This document shows, piece by piece, positions 36,505 to 44,081 of a stretch of 64,000 nucleotides of DNA (positions are counted from its first letter, which is position 1; the number at the start of each line of letters is the position of its first letter). The translations under genes were made by a program, and so were the position numbers. This DNA comes from Streptomyces sp. NBC_00775 (lineage in GTDB: Bacteria; Actinomycetota; Actinomycetes; Streptomycetales; Streptomycetaceae). A model generated the notes under the pieces. The model had not been told where the DNA came from and searched no databases. It saw nothing but the letters and a program-made list of their open reading frames with translations. The stretch covers positions 4,650,001 through 4,714,000 of the forward strand of contig NZ_CP108938.1 in the NCBI RefSeq assembly GCF_036347135.1. The letters are read 5' to 3'.

Positions 36505-37302
36505 ATGCGCATACGCGCCACTGTCGCCGCTCTGCCCGGCGCCCTGGTTCTCTCGGCCCTGACCCTTCCGGCCGCCGCACAGGCGGACGCGCGGCCGATG
36601 GACAGCGACGACACGACGATCACGAAGGTCGTCGTCAACGGCGGCAAGGACCTCGTCTTCGGCATCACCACCAAGAAGACCTTCACCGCCACGGTGACCG
36701 CGACCGACCCGGACGGCATCACCGGCGGCTGGGTCGCCCTGTGGCACGGAACCACCTTCGACGAGGCCGGCCGGGACGGCACGCTCCTGCCCGCCGAGGA
36801 GGGCTCGGGTTCCTGCGTGGCGGCCGACGCCCAGACCTCGACGTGCACGGTCCACTTCACGGTGGACGTGACGACCGACCTGAAGGACAACGCCTACGCC
36901 GGCACGTGGCACGCGTACGCCATCGCCTACGGCCGCCCGAGCGGCAGCACCAACGACGGCTTCGCCGGCAGCGTGAAGATCAAGCGCAACACCACCCTGA
37001 CCTCCGACGCCTCCCCCGAGCCGGTGACGAAGGGCAGGACCATCACGGTCAAGGGCGCCCTCACCCGCGCCGACTGGGAGACCAACAAGTACGCGGGCCT
37101 GAGCGGACGGTCGGTCAAACTCCAGTTCCGCAAGGCGGACAGCGACACGTACACCACCCTCAAGACCGTCACCAGCACCACCGGCGGAGCCCTGAAGACC
37201 ACCACCACCGCGACGACCGACGGTTTCTACCGGTTCGCGTACGCGGGCACCACGGCCACCAGCGCCAAGAACTCGAGCGGCGACTTCGTCAACGTCCAGT
37301 AG
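36505..37302 (+). CDS. Secreted protein with two Ig-like repeats, function unknown
   Basis: A 265-residue exported protein. The signal peptide is MRIRATVAALPGALVLSALT with a probable cleavage after AAAQADA. The mature part looks like two beta-sandwich modules: about 30-150, with a Cys pair (SCVAAD, STCTVHF), and about 155-265, with RTITVKGALTRADWE and an end like bacterial Ig domains (DGFYRFAYAGTTATSAKNSS). No enzyme motif is seen. ATG 36505 is preferred over 36499 because GTGGGG then has proper spacing. It is divergent from the AlkZ-like gene. Confidence 0.8.
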   Translation: MRIRATVAALPGALVLSALTLPAAAQADARPMDSDDTTITKVVVNGGKDLVFGITTKKTFTATVTATDPDGITGGWVALWHGTTFDEAGRDGTLLPAEEGSGSCVAADAQTSTCTVHFTVDVTTDLKDNAYAGTWHAYAIAYGRPSGSTNDGFAGSVKIKRNTTLTSDASPEPVTKGRTITVKGALTRADWETNKYAGLSGRSVKLQFRKADSDTYTTLKTVTSTTGGALKTTTTATTDGFYRFAYAGTTATSAKNSSGDFVNVQ

Positions 37303-37336
37303 AACCCGCTGGAACCGCCTGACGCCCTCCAGAACC

Positions 37337-37978
37337 TCAGCGCGCGTCCCCGGGGTGCGGCGTCCCCGTCGCGTACGGGTTCTCCTCGCCGTCCCCGAGC
37401 ACGCCCACGAACGGCTCGCCCTCCCCCGCGAACGTGTACGCCCCGCCCTCGATCCGCGCGATCAGGCCCAGGGTCCACTCGGCCTCGGCGTCGGCCGTGT
37501 GGATCCAGAGGTTCATGATCTCGCCGATGTGGCCGAGCTGCCCTGGGCCGTCCTCGGGCACGTAGTGCTCGGTGACGGCGGCCCGCCACTCCTCGATGCG
37601 GCGGGTCCGCTCCTTCAGCAGGGCCACCGCCTCGGCCCTCGGCAGGTCGACGATGAAGCCGATCGCCGCCGACTTGACGTCCGTCTTCTGGTCGTACGAG
37701 GTCAGCGCGGCGCGCAGCAGCGAGAAGTACTCCTCGGTGCCCTGGTCCGTGACCTCGTACTCGGTACGGGGCGGTCCGCCGGCCGTGGACGGCGCGATCT
37801 CGTGGGCGAGCAACAGCCCTTGCTTCGCCATCTGCTTGAGCGCGTGATAGATCGAGCCGGGCTTGGCGCTGGACCACTCGTGCGCGCCCCAGTACTCCAG
37901 GTCGTTGCGCACCTGGTAGCCGTGGGCCCGCCCGTGCTGGCGGACGGCGCCGAGCACGAGGAGACGGATCGCTGACAT
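37337..37978 (-). CDS. PadR-family transcriptional regulator
   Basis: A 213-residue repressor. The PadR winged helix is at about 1-90 (RLLVLGAVRQHGRAHGYQVR and GSIYHALKQMAKQGLL), followed by a Vir_act_alpha_C-like helical dimerisation region at about 100-180 (PRAEAVALLKERTRRIEEW). The C-terminal 30 residues are less conserved. The effector is unknown and no inverted repeat was found beside it. A TAACCT box ends 7 nt before the ATG and there is no ribosome site, suggesting a leaderless mRNA. It follows the DinB gene by 25 bp on the same strand. Confidence 0.9.
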   Translation of the reverse strand: MSAIRLLVLGAVRQHGRAHGYQVRNDLEYWGAHEWSSAKPGSIYHALKQMAKQGLLLAHEIAPSTAGGPPRTEYEVTDQGTEEYFSLLRAALTSYDQKTDVKSAAIGFIVDLPRAEAVALLKERTRRIEEWRAAVTEHYVPEDGPGQLGHIGEIMNLWIHTADAEAEWTLGLIARIEGGAYTFAGEGEPFVGVLGDGEENPYATGTPHPGDAR

Positions 37979-37985
37979 GGGCCCC

Positions 37986-37991
37986 AGGTTA
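37986..37991 (-). promoter_or_regulatory. -10 box (TAACCT) for the PadR gene
   Basis: TAACCT, then 7 nt, then the ATG at 37978. This would give the PadR gene its own leaderless transcript even though the DinB gene lies just upstream. Confidence 0.4.
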
Positions 37992-38003
37992 GGGCGCCCG
38001 GGG

Positions 38004-38561
38004 TCAGGACCAGGACGTGCCCTGCTCGCCCTGCTCCTTGGCCACCAGCTCGAAGGCGGTCGCGCCGTCCAGGGACTCGCGGATGATGTCGGCGTGGCCC
38101 GCGTGCCGCGCCGTCTCGCGGATCAGGTGGAGCGCCACCCAGCGGATCGAGACCCGGCCCTCCGGCGGGAACCAGGGGTCGTTCGGGAGCGCGAAGCTCT
38201 CGTCGAGGCTGGGCGCCGAGCGGATGAAGGCCTCCGTCTCGGCGGCGACCTTCTCCCAGTACGCGAGCTGCGACTCGACCGTCTCGCCGTCGGCGAGGAC
38301 GAAACACTCGTGCCAGTTCGACTCGTCCCGCTTGACGGCCGGCGACTCGCCCTTGGCGCGGGCGATCCAGCCCTGCTCGGTCTCGGCGACATGCTTGAGC
38401 AGCCCGGACAGCGACAGCTCGCTCGCACTGGGGCGCGCTGCCGCCTGCTCCTCGGTAAGCCCGAGCAGCGCCCGGCGGATACCGCCCCGCTCCGCCTCCA
38501 GGAACGAGAGCAGTGCTCCCCGCTCGTCGCCGTGAGCCTCCGCCGCAACGTGAGTCACCAT
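38004..38561 (-). CDS. DinB/DUF664 family protein
   Basis: A 185-residue four-helix-bundle protein of the DinB superfamily. Typical segments are [19 protein letters not shown] at the N-terminus, SGLLKHVAETEQGWIARA with the first metal-ligand His, and LHLIRETARHAGHADIIRE with the other His residues. Members use a divalent metal and, in actinobacteria, may be mycothiol-dependent transferases; no substrate can be assigned. ATG 38561 (MVTHVAAEA) is preferred over an upstream in-frame start because AAAGGCGG lies before it. Confidence 0.88.
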   Translation of the reverse strand: MVTHVAAEAHGDERGALLSFLEAERGGIRRALLGLTEEQAAARPSASELSLSGLLKHVAETEQGWIARAKGESPAVKRDESNWHECFVLADGETVESQLAYWEKVAAETEAFIRSAPSLDESFALPNDPWFPPEGRVSIRWVALHLIRETARHAGHADIIRESLDGATAFELVAKEQGEQGTSWS

Positions 38562-38623
38562 GACCGGCCGCCTTTCGTCGGGTCCGCCTGCCGGGCACCT
38601 TCTGCCCGACACCGACGAAGCTA

Positions 38624-38660
38624 CGGGCCCTTGCGGTCAGCTTCTGTCCGCAAGGGCCCG
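38624..38660 (-). terminator. Terminator of the aldehyde dehydrogenase gene
   Basis: A 13-bp perfect stem (CGGGCCCTTGCGG and its complement) with an 11-nt loop begins 28 bp beyond the aldehyde dehydrogenase stop and upstream of the DinB gene. Confidence 0.7.
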
Positions 38661-38688
38661 GCGATTTCACCTGTCACTCAACCGGGGC

Positions 38689-40149
38689 TCAGAACGGGAA
38701 GAAGCTCCGCCCGTGCTGCACCGAGATCCACTTCAGGGTGGTGAACGCGTCGACGGTCGTCTCGCCGTTCAGGCGGCCGATGCCGGAGTGCTTCTCGCCG
38801 CCGAAGGGGACGAGCGGCTCGTCGTGCACGGTGCCGTCGTTGACGTGGAACATGCCGGTGTCGATCTGCTTGGCGAAGTTCACGCCGCGCTCGATGTCGC
38901 CGGTGTGGACGGCGCCGGAGAGGCCGTACGGGGTGTCGTTGACGAGGCGGACCGCCTCCTCCTCGCCGTCGAAGGGGACGAGGAAGACGACCGGGCCGAA
39001 GATCTCCTGCTGGAGGAGGGCCGAGCCGGCGGGGACGCCCGTCAGGACGGAGGGCTCGACGAGGTTGTCGGTCGTCGTGCCGTGTACGAGGGCGGTGGCG
39101 CCCTCCGCGATCGCCTGGTCGACGGTGCCCGAAATCGCGTCCGCCTGCGAGGAGTTGATGACCGGGCCGATGATCGTCTGGGGGTCGGCCGGGTCGCCGA
39201 CCTTCAGGGTTTTGACCTTGGCGACGAACTTCTCGGTGAACTCGGCCTCGATCGCGCGGTCCACGAGGACGCGGTTCGCGGCCATGCAGACCTGGCCCTG
39301 GTGGACGTACCGGCTGAAGACCGCCGCGTCGACCGCGTAGTCGATGTCCGCGTCGTCCAGGACCACCAGCGCGCTGTTGCCGCCCAGTTCGAGGATCGCG
39401 CTCTTGAAGTGCGAGGCGCAGACGGTGGCCACATGACGGCCGACCTTGTCCGAGCCGGTGAAGGAGATGACCTTCGGGACCGGGTGCTCGATGAAGGCGT
39501 CGCCGATCTCGGCGATGTCGGTGATGACGACGTTGAGGAGACCGCCGGGCAGGCCCGCGTCCTCGAAGATCTTCGCGACCAGGGAGCCGCCGACGATCGG
39601 GGTGTTCTGGTGCGGCTTGAGGACCACGCCGTTGCCGAGCGCCAGCGCCGGGGCGACCGACTTCAGCGAGAGGAGGAAGGGGAAGTTGAACGGGCTGATG
39701 ACGCCGACGACGCCCACCGGGACGCGGTAGACGCGGTTCTCCTTGCCGTCGATCGGCGAGGGGATGATCTTGCCTTCGGGGCGCAGCGCCAGCTGGATCG
39801 ACTCGCGCAGGAACTCCTTGGCGAGGTGCAGCTCGAAGCCCGCCTTGAGGTGGGTGCCGCCGAGCTCGGCGATGATCACCTCGGATATCTCGGCCTCGCG
39901 CTCCTCGATGATGCGCAGGGCCTTCTCGAAGACCGCGCGACGGGCGTACGCGTTGGTCGCGCCCCATGCCTTCTGGGCGCGCTCGGCCGCGCGGTACGCC
40001 TGATCGACCTCGTCCGTCGTGGCTATGGTGATCGACGCCAGCTTCTCGCCGTCGTACGGGTTGAAGTCGATGATGTCCCAGGATCCGGTGCCTGGACGCC
40101 ACTCGCCATCGATGTACTGCTGGGCCAGGTCGGTGAAGTAGGACGACAT
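38689..40149 (-). CDS. Aldehyde dehydrogenase family protein
   Basis: A 486-residue NAD(P)-dependent dehydrogenase. The Rossmann part has VISPFNFPFLLSLKSVAPAL, the cofactor-binding FTGSDKVGRHVA, the catalytic Glu in LELGGNSALVV and the catalytic Cys in HQGQVCMAANRV. It resembles benzaldehyde/vanillin dehydrogenase-type members more than betaine aldehyde dehydrogenases, but the substrate is a guess. ATG 40149 is chosen because GAGGGA lies 6 nt upstream. A short tandem array of GAGGGATT precedes the start. Confidence 0.93.
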   Translation of the reverse strand: MSSYFTDLAQQYIDGEWRPGTGSWDIIDFNPYDGEKLASITIATTDEVDQAYRAAERAQKAWGATNAYARRAVFEKALRIIEEREAEISEVIIAELGGTHLKAGFELHLAKEFLRESIQLALRPEGKIIPSPIDGKENRVYRVPVGVVGVISPFNFPFLLSLKSVAPALALGNGVVLKPHQNTPIVGGSLVAKIFEDAGLPGGLLNVVITDIAEIGDAFIEHPVPKVISFTGSDKVGRHVATVCASHFKSAILELGGNSALVVLDDADIDYAVDAAVFSRYVHQGQVCMAANRVLVDRAIEAEFTEKFVAKVKTLKVGDPADPQTIIGPVINSSQADAISGTVDQAIAEGATALVHGTTTDNLVEPSVLTGVPAGSALLQQEIFGPVVFLVPFDGEEEAVRLVNDTPYGLSGAVHTGDIERGVNFAKQIDTGMFHVNDGTVHDEPLVPFGGEKHSGIGRLNGETTVDAFTTLKWISVQHGRSFFPF

Positions 40150-40296
40150 GTGATCCCTCAATCCCTCAATCCCTGCGCTGCCGAAGCAGACATCCGATCA
40201 CGGTCTGATCACGCGTCATCGTACTTGTGTTTCAAGGGAGTTGGAGAACACCTCTGCGGAGTCCGGGAAGACTCGTCGCGGAGTCTCAGCGGATTC

Positions 40297-41160
40297 TCAG
40301 GAGAGCTGGAGCAGCCCCCGGAGCAGATCGCGGCTCTCCGACGGGCCGGGGCTGTCCTGTTGCAGCTGCTTGAGCGCGCTCTCGTACTGGGTGACGTCCT
40401 CGCGCTTGTCCAAATAGAGCGCGCTGGTGAGCTGTTCCAGATAGACGACGTCCGACAGGTCGGACTCCGGGAAGCTCAGGATGGTGAAGGAACCGCTCTC
40501 GCCGGAGTGCCCGCCGAAGCTGAACGGCATGACCTGAAGTCGTACGTTGGGGCGCTCCGAGATGTCGATCAGATGCTGGAGCTGTCCGCGCATCACCTCG
40601 CGGTCGCCGTACGGGCGGCGCAGCGCGGCCTCGTCGAGGACGATGTGGAACTCCGGGGCCTTCTCGGAGACGAGGTACTTCTGGCGCTCCAGGCGCAGCG
40701 CGACGCGCCGGTCGATGTCGGCGGCGCTCGCACCCTTCATCCCGCGTTCGACGACGGCGTGCGCGTACGCCTCGGTCTGCAACAGGCCGTGCACGAACTG
40801 CACTTCGTACGAGCGGATCAGATGGGCCGCGCCTTCGAGGCCGACGTAGGTGGGGAACCAGCTGGGCAGGACGTCGGAGTAGCTGTGCCACCAGCCGGCG
40901 ACATTGGCCTCCTTGGCGAGGGAGACCAGCGAGGTGCGCTCCGCCTCGTCGTTGATGCCGTACAACGTCAACAGGTCCTCGACGTCGCGCGTCTTGAAGC
41001 TCACCCGTCCCAACTCCATGCGGCTGATCTTCGATTCGGAGGCACGGATCGAGTAACCGGCCGCTTCCCGCGTGATGCCGCGCGCTTCCCGCAGGCGCCG
41101 GAGATGTGACCCCAGCAGCATGCGCCGCACCACCGAGCCGCTCGACTCACCAGCGCTCAC
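40297..41160 (-). CDS. XRE-family regulator with DUF5753 domain (WhiJ-like)
   Basis: A 287-residue protein. The helix-turn-helix is at about 14-70 (LREARGITREAAGYSIRASE, then SKISRMELGR), and a DUF5753 ligand-type domain at about 90-275 (WWHSYSDVLPSWFPTYVGLE; RPNVRLQVMPFSFGGHSG). This is the WhiJ/Scr1-type regulator whose genes are normally linked to a small DUF397 protein and an anti-sigma-like ATPase; both are present here, the ATPase divergent and the DUF397 gene beyond it. WhiJ-type loci influence aerial development. GTG 41160 follows GGAGG. Confidence 0.9.
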   Translation of the reverse strand: MSAGESSGSVVRRMLLGSHLRRLREARGITREAAGYSIRASESKISRMELGRVSFKTRDVEDLLTLYGINDEAERTSLVSLAKEANVAGWWHSYSDVLPSWFPTYVGLEGAAHLIRSYEVQFVHGLLQTEAYAHAVVERGMKGASAADIDRRVALRLERQKYLVSEKAPEFHIVLDEAALRRPYGDREVMRGQLQHLIDISERPNVRLQVMPFSFGGHSGESGSFTILSFPESDLSDVVYLEQLTSALYLDKREDVTQYESALKQLQQDSPGPSESRDLLRGLLQLS

Positions 41161-41354
41161 GTTCGTCCGCCTCCCCAACCGTCTTCAAGGGCCGAAGTCT
41201 GCCACTAAAACACTTCAAGCAGTACTCGTTCGATTACGGAAACGGAAAGTAGCCAAAGGAGTCACACAGAAAAAGATCAGGAGAGGGGCAACAGGAGGGA
41301 AGAAGGTGACAGAAGAAATGAGCAAGAAGCGGTAGAGGAAGGTCCAATTCGGGC

Positions 41355-41384
41355 GCGTGCACGTGCATCTGCCCTTGCATCTGC
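41355..41384 (+). promoter_or_regulatory. 30-nt shared element upstream of the ATPase gene
   Basis: The element contains GTGCACGTGCATCTGCCC followed by a second TGCATCTGC, giving a direct repeat of TGCATCTGC. The same element with one mismatch occurs in opposite orientation at 42436-42465. Its end is 74 nt before the start codon at 41459. Inferred to be an operator or activator site shared by the two genes. Confidence 0.6.
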
Positions 41385-41458
41385 TGTACGCATTCGGAAC
41401 CATGGTCCTCGCGCCACCGCTGCATCGCAACGACCGCGAACACCCGGGAGTGCCTCGC

Positions 41459-41977
41459 ATGGGGACGAATGGATCGACCATGCTCGAGCCCTTACGGCAG
41501 GGACTTCCGCCGCTCGACCCCGCGGCCGTGTCCAACGCCGCTTCCTGCGCCTTGCCCGCCCGCTATGAAGCGGTGCGCGAAGCACGGCAGTTCACCCGCA
41601 GAACGCTGGACCAGTGGGACATCGGCGACCGCTTCGACGACGTCTGTCTGGTGGTCTCCGAGCTCGTCACCAACGCGCTGCGGCACGCACTGCCCTCGGA
41701 CACGCCCCGCCCGGACGACCAAGGGCCGCCCGTGCGGCTGCACTTGATGCGGTGGACCTCACGTCTGGTGTGCGCGGTGCGCGACCCCAGTCACGACAGC
41801 CCGGTCGCGGGCGACTCGGACGACTTCTCGGCGGAGTCGGGCCGCGGCCTGTTCCTGGTCGACTCGTTCGCCGACAGCTGGGGCTGGCACCCGCTCGCGG
41901 GCACCCTCAGCGGCAAGGTCGTGTGGGCGCTGTTCCGGCTGCCACAGCCGGGGCCGGCGGCGATCCCCGCCGAATAA
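41459..41977 (+). CDS. Anti-sigma-like ATP-binding protein (HATPase_c_2)
   Basis: A 172-residue protein with an N-terminal extension of about 35 residues and a GHKL ATPase domain like RsbW/SpoIIAB. The N-box is VVSELVTNALRHAL, in which Glu and Asn would bind Mg-ATP, and the G-box region is SGRGLFLVDSFADSWG. The domain could act as a serine kinase or anti-sigma factor. ATG 41459 is supported by GGGAG 9 nt upstream; ATG 41480 is an alternative. It belongs to the WhiJ-like trio. A strong hairpin follows the stop. Confidence 0.88.
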   Translation: MGTNGSTMLEPLRQGLPPLDPAAVSNAASCALPARYEAVREARQFTRRTLDQWDIGDRFDDVCLVVSELVTNALRHALPSDTPRPDDQGPPVRLHLMRWTSRLVCAVRDPSHDSPVAGDSDDFSAESGRGLFLVDSFADSWGWHPLAGTLSGKVVWALFRLPQPGPAAIPAE

Positions 41978-41978
41978 C

Positions 41979-42008
41979 GAACCGCGGCGCCTTTTGGCGC
42001 CGCGGTTC
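41979..42008 (+). terminator. Terminator of the ATPase gene
   Basis: A 13-bp perfect stem (GAACCGCGGCGCC and its complement) closed by a TTTT loop, starting 2 bp after the stop codon and before the convergent DUF397 gene. Confidence 0.8.
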
Positions 42009-42069
42009 TACGCGCGTTACACAGGGTTGAACGGCCGTCGCGCTGGGTTGCACCCTCAGGGACCCGGCA

Positions 42070-42354
42070 TCAGCCCATGATCAGGTGATCGAACTCGCCG
42101 TCCTTGATGCCCAGGAGCATCGCTTCGATCTCGGCACGTGTGTAGACGAGCGCGGGCCCTTCGGGGAACCGCGAGTTCCGCACGGCCACGTCACCGCCGG
42201 GCAGCCGCGCGAACTCCACGCAGGATCCCTGCGAGTTGCTGTGCCGGCTCTTCTGCCAGGCCACCCCGTCCAGCTCGGTCGCGGCCATGCCGTTGTACAC
42301 GTCGTCAGCCATGCCGTTGTACACGTCATCCACGTCGTACACGTCGTGGTCCAC
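42070..42354 (-). CDS. DUF397 domain protein (WhiJ partner)
   Basis: A 94-residue protein. The C-terminal 65 residues are a DUF397 domain (WQKSRHSNSQGSCVEFARLP and the end DGEFDHLIMG). DUF397 proteins are small antagonists or partners of WhiJ-type regulators. The N-terminal 24 residues are unusual: the eight-residue unit DDVYNGMA occurs twice in tandem after a related acidic start. GTG 42354 is well supported by GGGGAG 7 nt upstream. The 30-nt element at 42436-42465 lies 81 nt upstream of the start. Confidence 0.88.
   Translation of the reverse strand: MDHDVYDVDDVYNGMADDVYNGMAATELDGVAWQKSRHSNSQGSCVEFARLPGGDVAVRNSRFPEGPALVYTRAEIEAMLLGIKDGEFDHLIMG
42282..42329 (-). repeat. 24-bp tandem duplication within the DUF397 gene
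   Basis: Two near-identical 24-bp units encode DDVYNGMA twice. They keep the frame and extend the N-terminus of the protein. The boundaries are approximate by a few bases. Confidence 0.7.
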
Positions 42355-42435
42355 AGGTTGCTCCCCGGTCGTGCAGTGGCTGAAGTGGCCATAGATGCAG
42401 TGGTCAACTGACCCGGATCATAGCTCTGTTCATGT

Positions 42436-42465
42436 GCAGATGCATGGGCAGATGCACGTGCACGC
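42436..42465 (-). promoter_or_regulatory. 30-nt shared element upstream of the DUF397 gene
   Basis: On the minus strand this is the same 30-nt sequence as 41355-41384 with one mismatch (CCCATGC for CCCTTGC). A TATGAT hexamer, a fair -10 box, follows about 13 nt downstream. Position and orientation relative to the start codon match those at the ATPase gene. Confidence 0.6.
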
Positions 42466-42558
42466 GGGGTGGTCCTGCGGTTACAGCTTTTACCGGCGCT
42501 TGACTACCGGCTGTCGCTCACTTGACTACGGTTTGCTGCTCGACGGACCGCAAAAGGA

Positions 42559-43032
42559 CTACAGCCGATCCAGCGCATTCCCCAGAGCTCGCATCACATG
42601 CGACCTCCAGCCCCCGTCCATGATCTTCCGCGCCATCATCTGTGCGGGATCGTCCGGATCGAATCCCTCGTGTACTAGGAACAGACGCGTACCGCGGCCT
42701 TCCTGTTCCAGTGTCCAAGTAATGGTCCAATCCGTGGGATTGGCGGGATCCGCGTCCGCCCACCGGACGCGCAGCATCCGCTCCGGCTCGTACGCGAGAA
42801 CGCGCACGTCAACGGTGCCGGAGAACTTCGAGTTGGGGCGCGGGACGGATGTCAGCGTGTACTGGTGGCCGACTTCGAGCCGGAAGTCCTCCGACCCCTG
42901 CATCTGCCACTGCACGAGCAGCTCGGGCTCGGTGAGGGCGCGCCAGACCTTGGCGGGCGGGTGCGGGAGGAACTGGTCGACGCGGATGGTGGTCAGATCA
43001 TCCACCGGCTCGGACTGCGGAACGGAGCTCAT
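42559..43032 (-). CDS. SRPBCC/AHSA1-domain protein
   Basis: A 157-residue START-like fold protein of the AHSA1 group. Signature segments are VDQFLPHPPAKVWRALTEPE, LLVQWQM and GTRLFLVHEGF, ending with GGWRSHVMRALGNALDRL. Such proteins bind hydrophobic ligands and are frequently encoded after an ArsR regulator. The ATG overlaps the stop of the ArsR gene by 4 bp, so translation is coupled. No ligand is evident. It is the last gene of the VOC-ArsR-SRPBCC operon. Confidence 0.9.
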   Translation of the reverse strand: MSSVPQSEPVDDLTTIRVDQFLPHPPAKVWRALTEPELLVQWQMQGSEDFRLEVGHQYTLTSVPRPNSKFSGTVDVRVLAYEPERMLRVRWADADPANPTDWTITWTLEQEGRGTRLFLVHEGFDPDDPAQMMARKIMDGGWRSHVMRALGNALDRL

Positions 43033-43373
43033 GTCTCGTCATCGTCGGGCATGCGGTCCAGAAGATCGCCGAGGCCCTTGAACCTGTCACGCCAGAACCG
43101 CTCGTACGGGTGGAGCCAGTCCTGCACGTCGGCGAGCGGCGCGGCCTCCAGGCGGTAGATCCGCTGCCGTCCCGCGCGCTCCTCCGACACCAGCCCGGCC
43201 TCCCGGAGCACCTTGAGGTGTTCCGAGAGACTCGGGCGGCGCATGTCGAAGTGGTCGGCGAGCGCCTGGACGGGCTGGGGCCCGTCGTCGCGCAGCAGCC
43301 GCAGCACCTCTCGGCGGGTGGCGTTGGCGAGCGCGGCGAAGAGGCGGTCCTCATGGGCCCCGATGGTCGTCAT
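43029..43373 (-). CDS. ArsR-family transcriptional repressor
   Basis: A 114-residue regulator. Almost the whole chain is the winged helix: FAALANATRREVLRLLRDDG, then the recognition helix RRPSLSEHLKVLREAGLVSE and the wing AGRQRIYRLEAA. No cysteine is present, so metal sensing by thiols is excluded; this is the SRPBCC-linked subgroup. It is the middle gene of the operon, 7 bp after the VOC gene and overlapping the SRPBCC gene. It probably binds the inverted repeat at 43775-43823. Confidence 0.92.
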   Translation of the reverse strand: MTTIGAHEDRLFAALANATRREVLRLLRDDGPQPVQALADHFDMRRPSLSEHLKVLREAGLVSEERAGRQRIYRLEAAPLADVQDWLHPYERFWRDRFKGLGDLLDRMPDDDET

Positions 43374-43380
43374 GGCGCGA

Positions 43381-43764
43381 TCAGAAGCCTTCCTTCTCCG
43401 TGATCAGCATCAGACCGTTGCCGTCCGGGTCGCGGAACGAGGCCATACGGCCCCAGGGGAGGTCGTCGGGACCCTCCACCGCGACGCCCGCGGCGGCGAG
43501 CCGCGCGCAGTCGGCGTCGACATCAGTCGTGACCAACATGATCCCCCGGGTCTCGCCGGGCACGAAACCGCCCATCCCCGGACCCGAGAGCGTGAAGACG
43601 GTCTGCGCCCCCTTGGGCGCGACCTGCAGCCACCGCCCGGGAGGCATGTCCCGGTCCGCGGTGACCTCGAAGCCGAGTACGTCCGTGTAGAAGCGCAGGG
43701 CGCGGCCCTGGTCGGCGACCGGGAGGGTGACGAAGGAGGCGTGGGTGATGTTCATGGGTTCCAT
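43381..43764 (-). CDS. VOC-superfamily (glyoxalase-like) protein
   Basis: A 127-residue vicinal-oxygen-chelate protein with two beta-alpha-beta-beta-beta modules. Recognisable parts are ALRFYTDVLGFEVTADRD and the C-terminal FRDPDGNGLMLITE, which carries the usual metal-ligand Glu. Members include dioxygenases, isomerases and resistance proteins that bind antibiotics; nothing narrows the function. It is the first gene of a three-gene operon. The ATG has no ribosome site; TATTGT ends 7 nt upstream. ATG 43755 (MNITHASF) is an alternative start. Confidence 0.9.
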   Translation of the reverse strand: MEPMNITHASFVTLPVADQGRALRFYTDVLGFEVTADRDMPPGRWLQVAPKGAQTVFTLSGPGMGGFVPGETRGIMLVTTDVDADCARLAAAGVAVEGPDDLPWGRMASFRDPDGNGLMLITEKEGF

Positions 43765-43771
43765 GGATACG

Positions 43772-43777
43772 ACAATA
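43772..43777 (-). promoter_or_regulatory. -10 box (TATTGT) of the VOC-ArsR-SRPBCC operon
   Basis: TATTGT is followed by 7 nt and the VOC ATG. It overlaps the proximal end of the 22-bp inverted repeat by 3 nt, so a protein bound there would block RNA polymerase. Confidence 0.5.
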
Positions 43778-43823
43778 GGTAGGAGATTCCCTACGGGTCA
43801 ACCGTAGGGAATCTCCTACCTAT
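43775..43823. promoter_or_regulatory. 22-bp perfect inverted repeat, likely ArsR operator
   Basis: Arms ATAGGTAGGAGATTCCCTAC plus GG are perfectly complementary around a 5-nt centre GTCAA. Each arm itself contains the smaller dyad GTAGG-N6-CCTAC, so two operator-like sites face each other. It covers the region expected for the -10 to -35 of the VOC operon. It also lies 16 bp after the rpsR stop and might serve as its terminator, though no T-run follows. Confidence 0.65.
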
Positions 43824-43839
43824 GTGCGCCCGGTCGGGC

Positions 43840-44073
43840 CTACCGGGACGAGTACGGCAGCAGTGCCATCTCCCGGGCGTTCTTGATCGCGCGGGCCAGC
43901 GTCCGCTGCTGCTGTGCCGTCACGCGGGTGACGCGGCGGCTGCGGATCTTGCCGCGGTCGGAGATGAACCTGCGCAGCAGGTCGGTGTCTTTGTAGTCGA
44001 TGTACGTGATCCCGTCGCGGTCCAGGGGGTTGGGGCGGGACTTGGCGGGCTTGCGGTCCGTTTTGCGGGGCAT
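43840..44073 (-). CDS. rpsR: 30S ribosomal protein bS18, cysteine-free paralogue
   Basis: A 77-residue bS18: the core [20 protein letters not shown] and [20 protein letters not shown] are diagnostic. It has no cysteine, as in the zinc-independent paralogues made under zinc limitation. ATG 44073 is favoured; GTG 44085 is also in frame and overlaps the upstream stop, but GGAGG would lie only 1 nt before it. It is the last gene of the rpmG-rpmE2-COG0523-rpsR unit, probably under Zur control. Confidence 0.95.
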   Translation of the reverse strand: MPRKTDRKPAKSRPNPLDRDGITYIDYKDTDLLRRFISDRGKIRSRRVTRVTAQQQRTLARAIKNAREMALLPYSSR

Positions 44074-44081
44074 CGGGCGGT

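Noticed and set aside
40150..40175. Tandem GAGGGATT units before the aldehyde dehydrogenase gene
   Set aside because: Only two and a half short units; one supplies the ribosome site. Too small to call a regulatory array.
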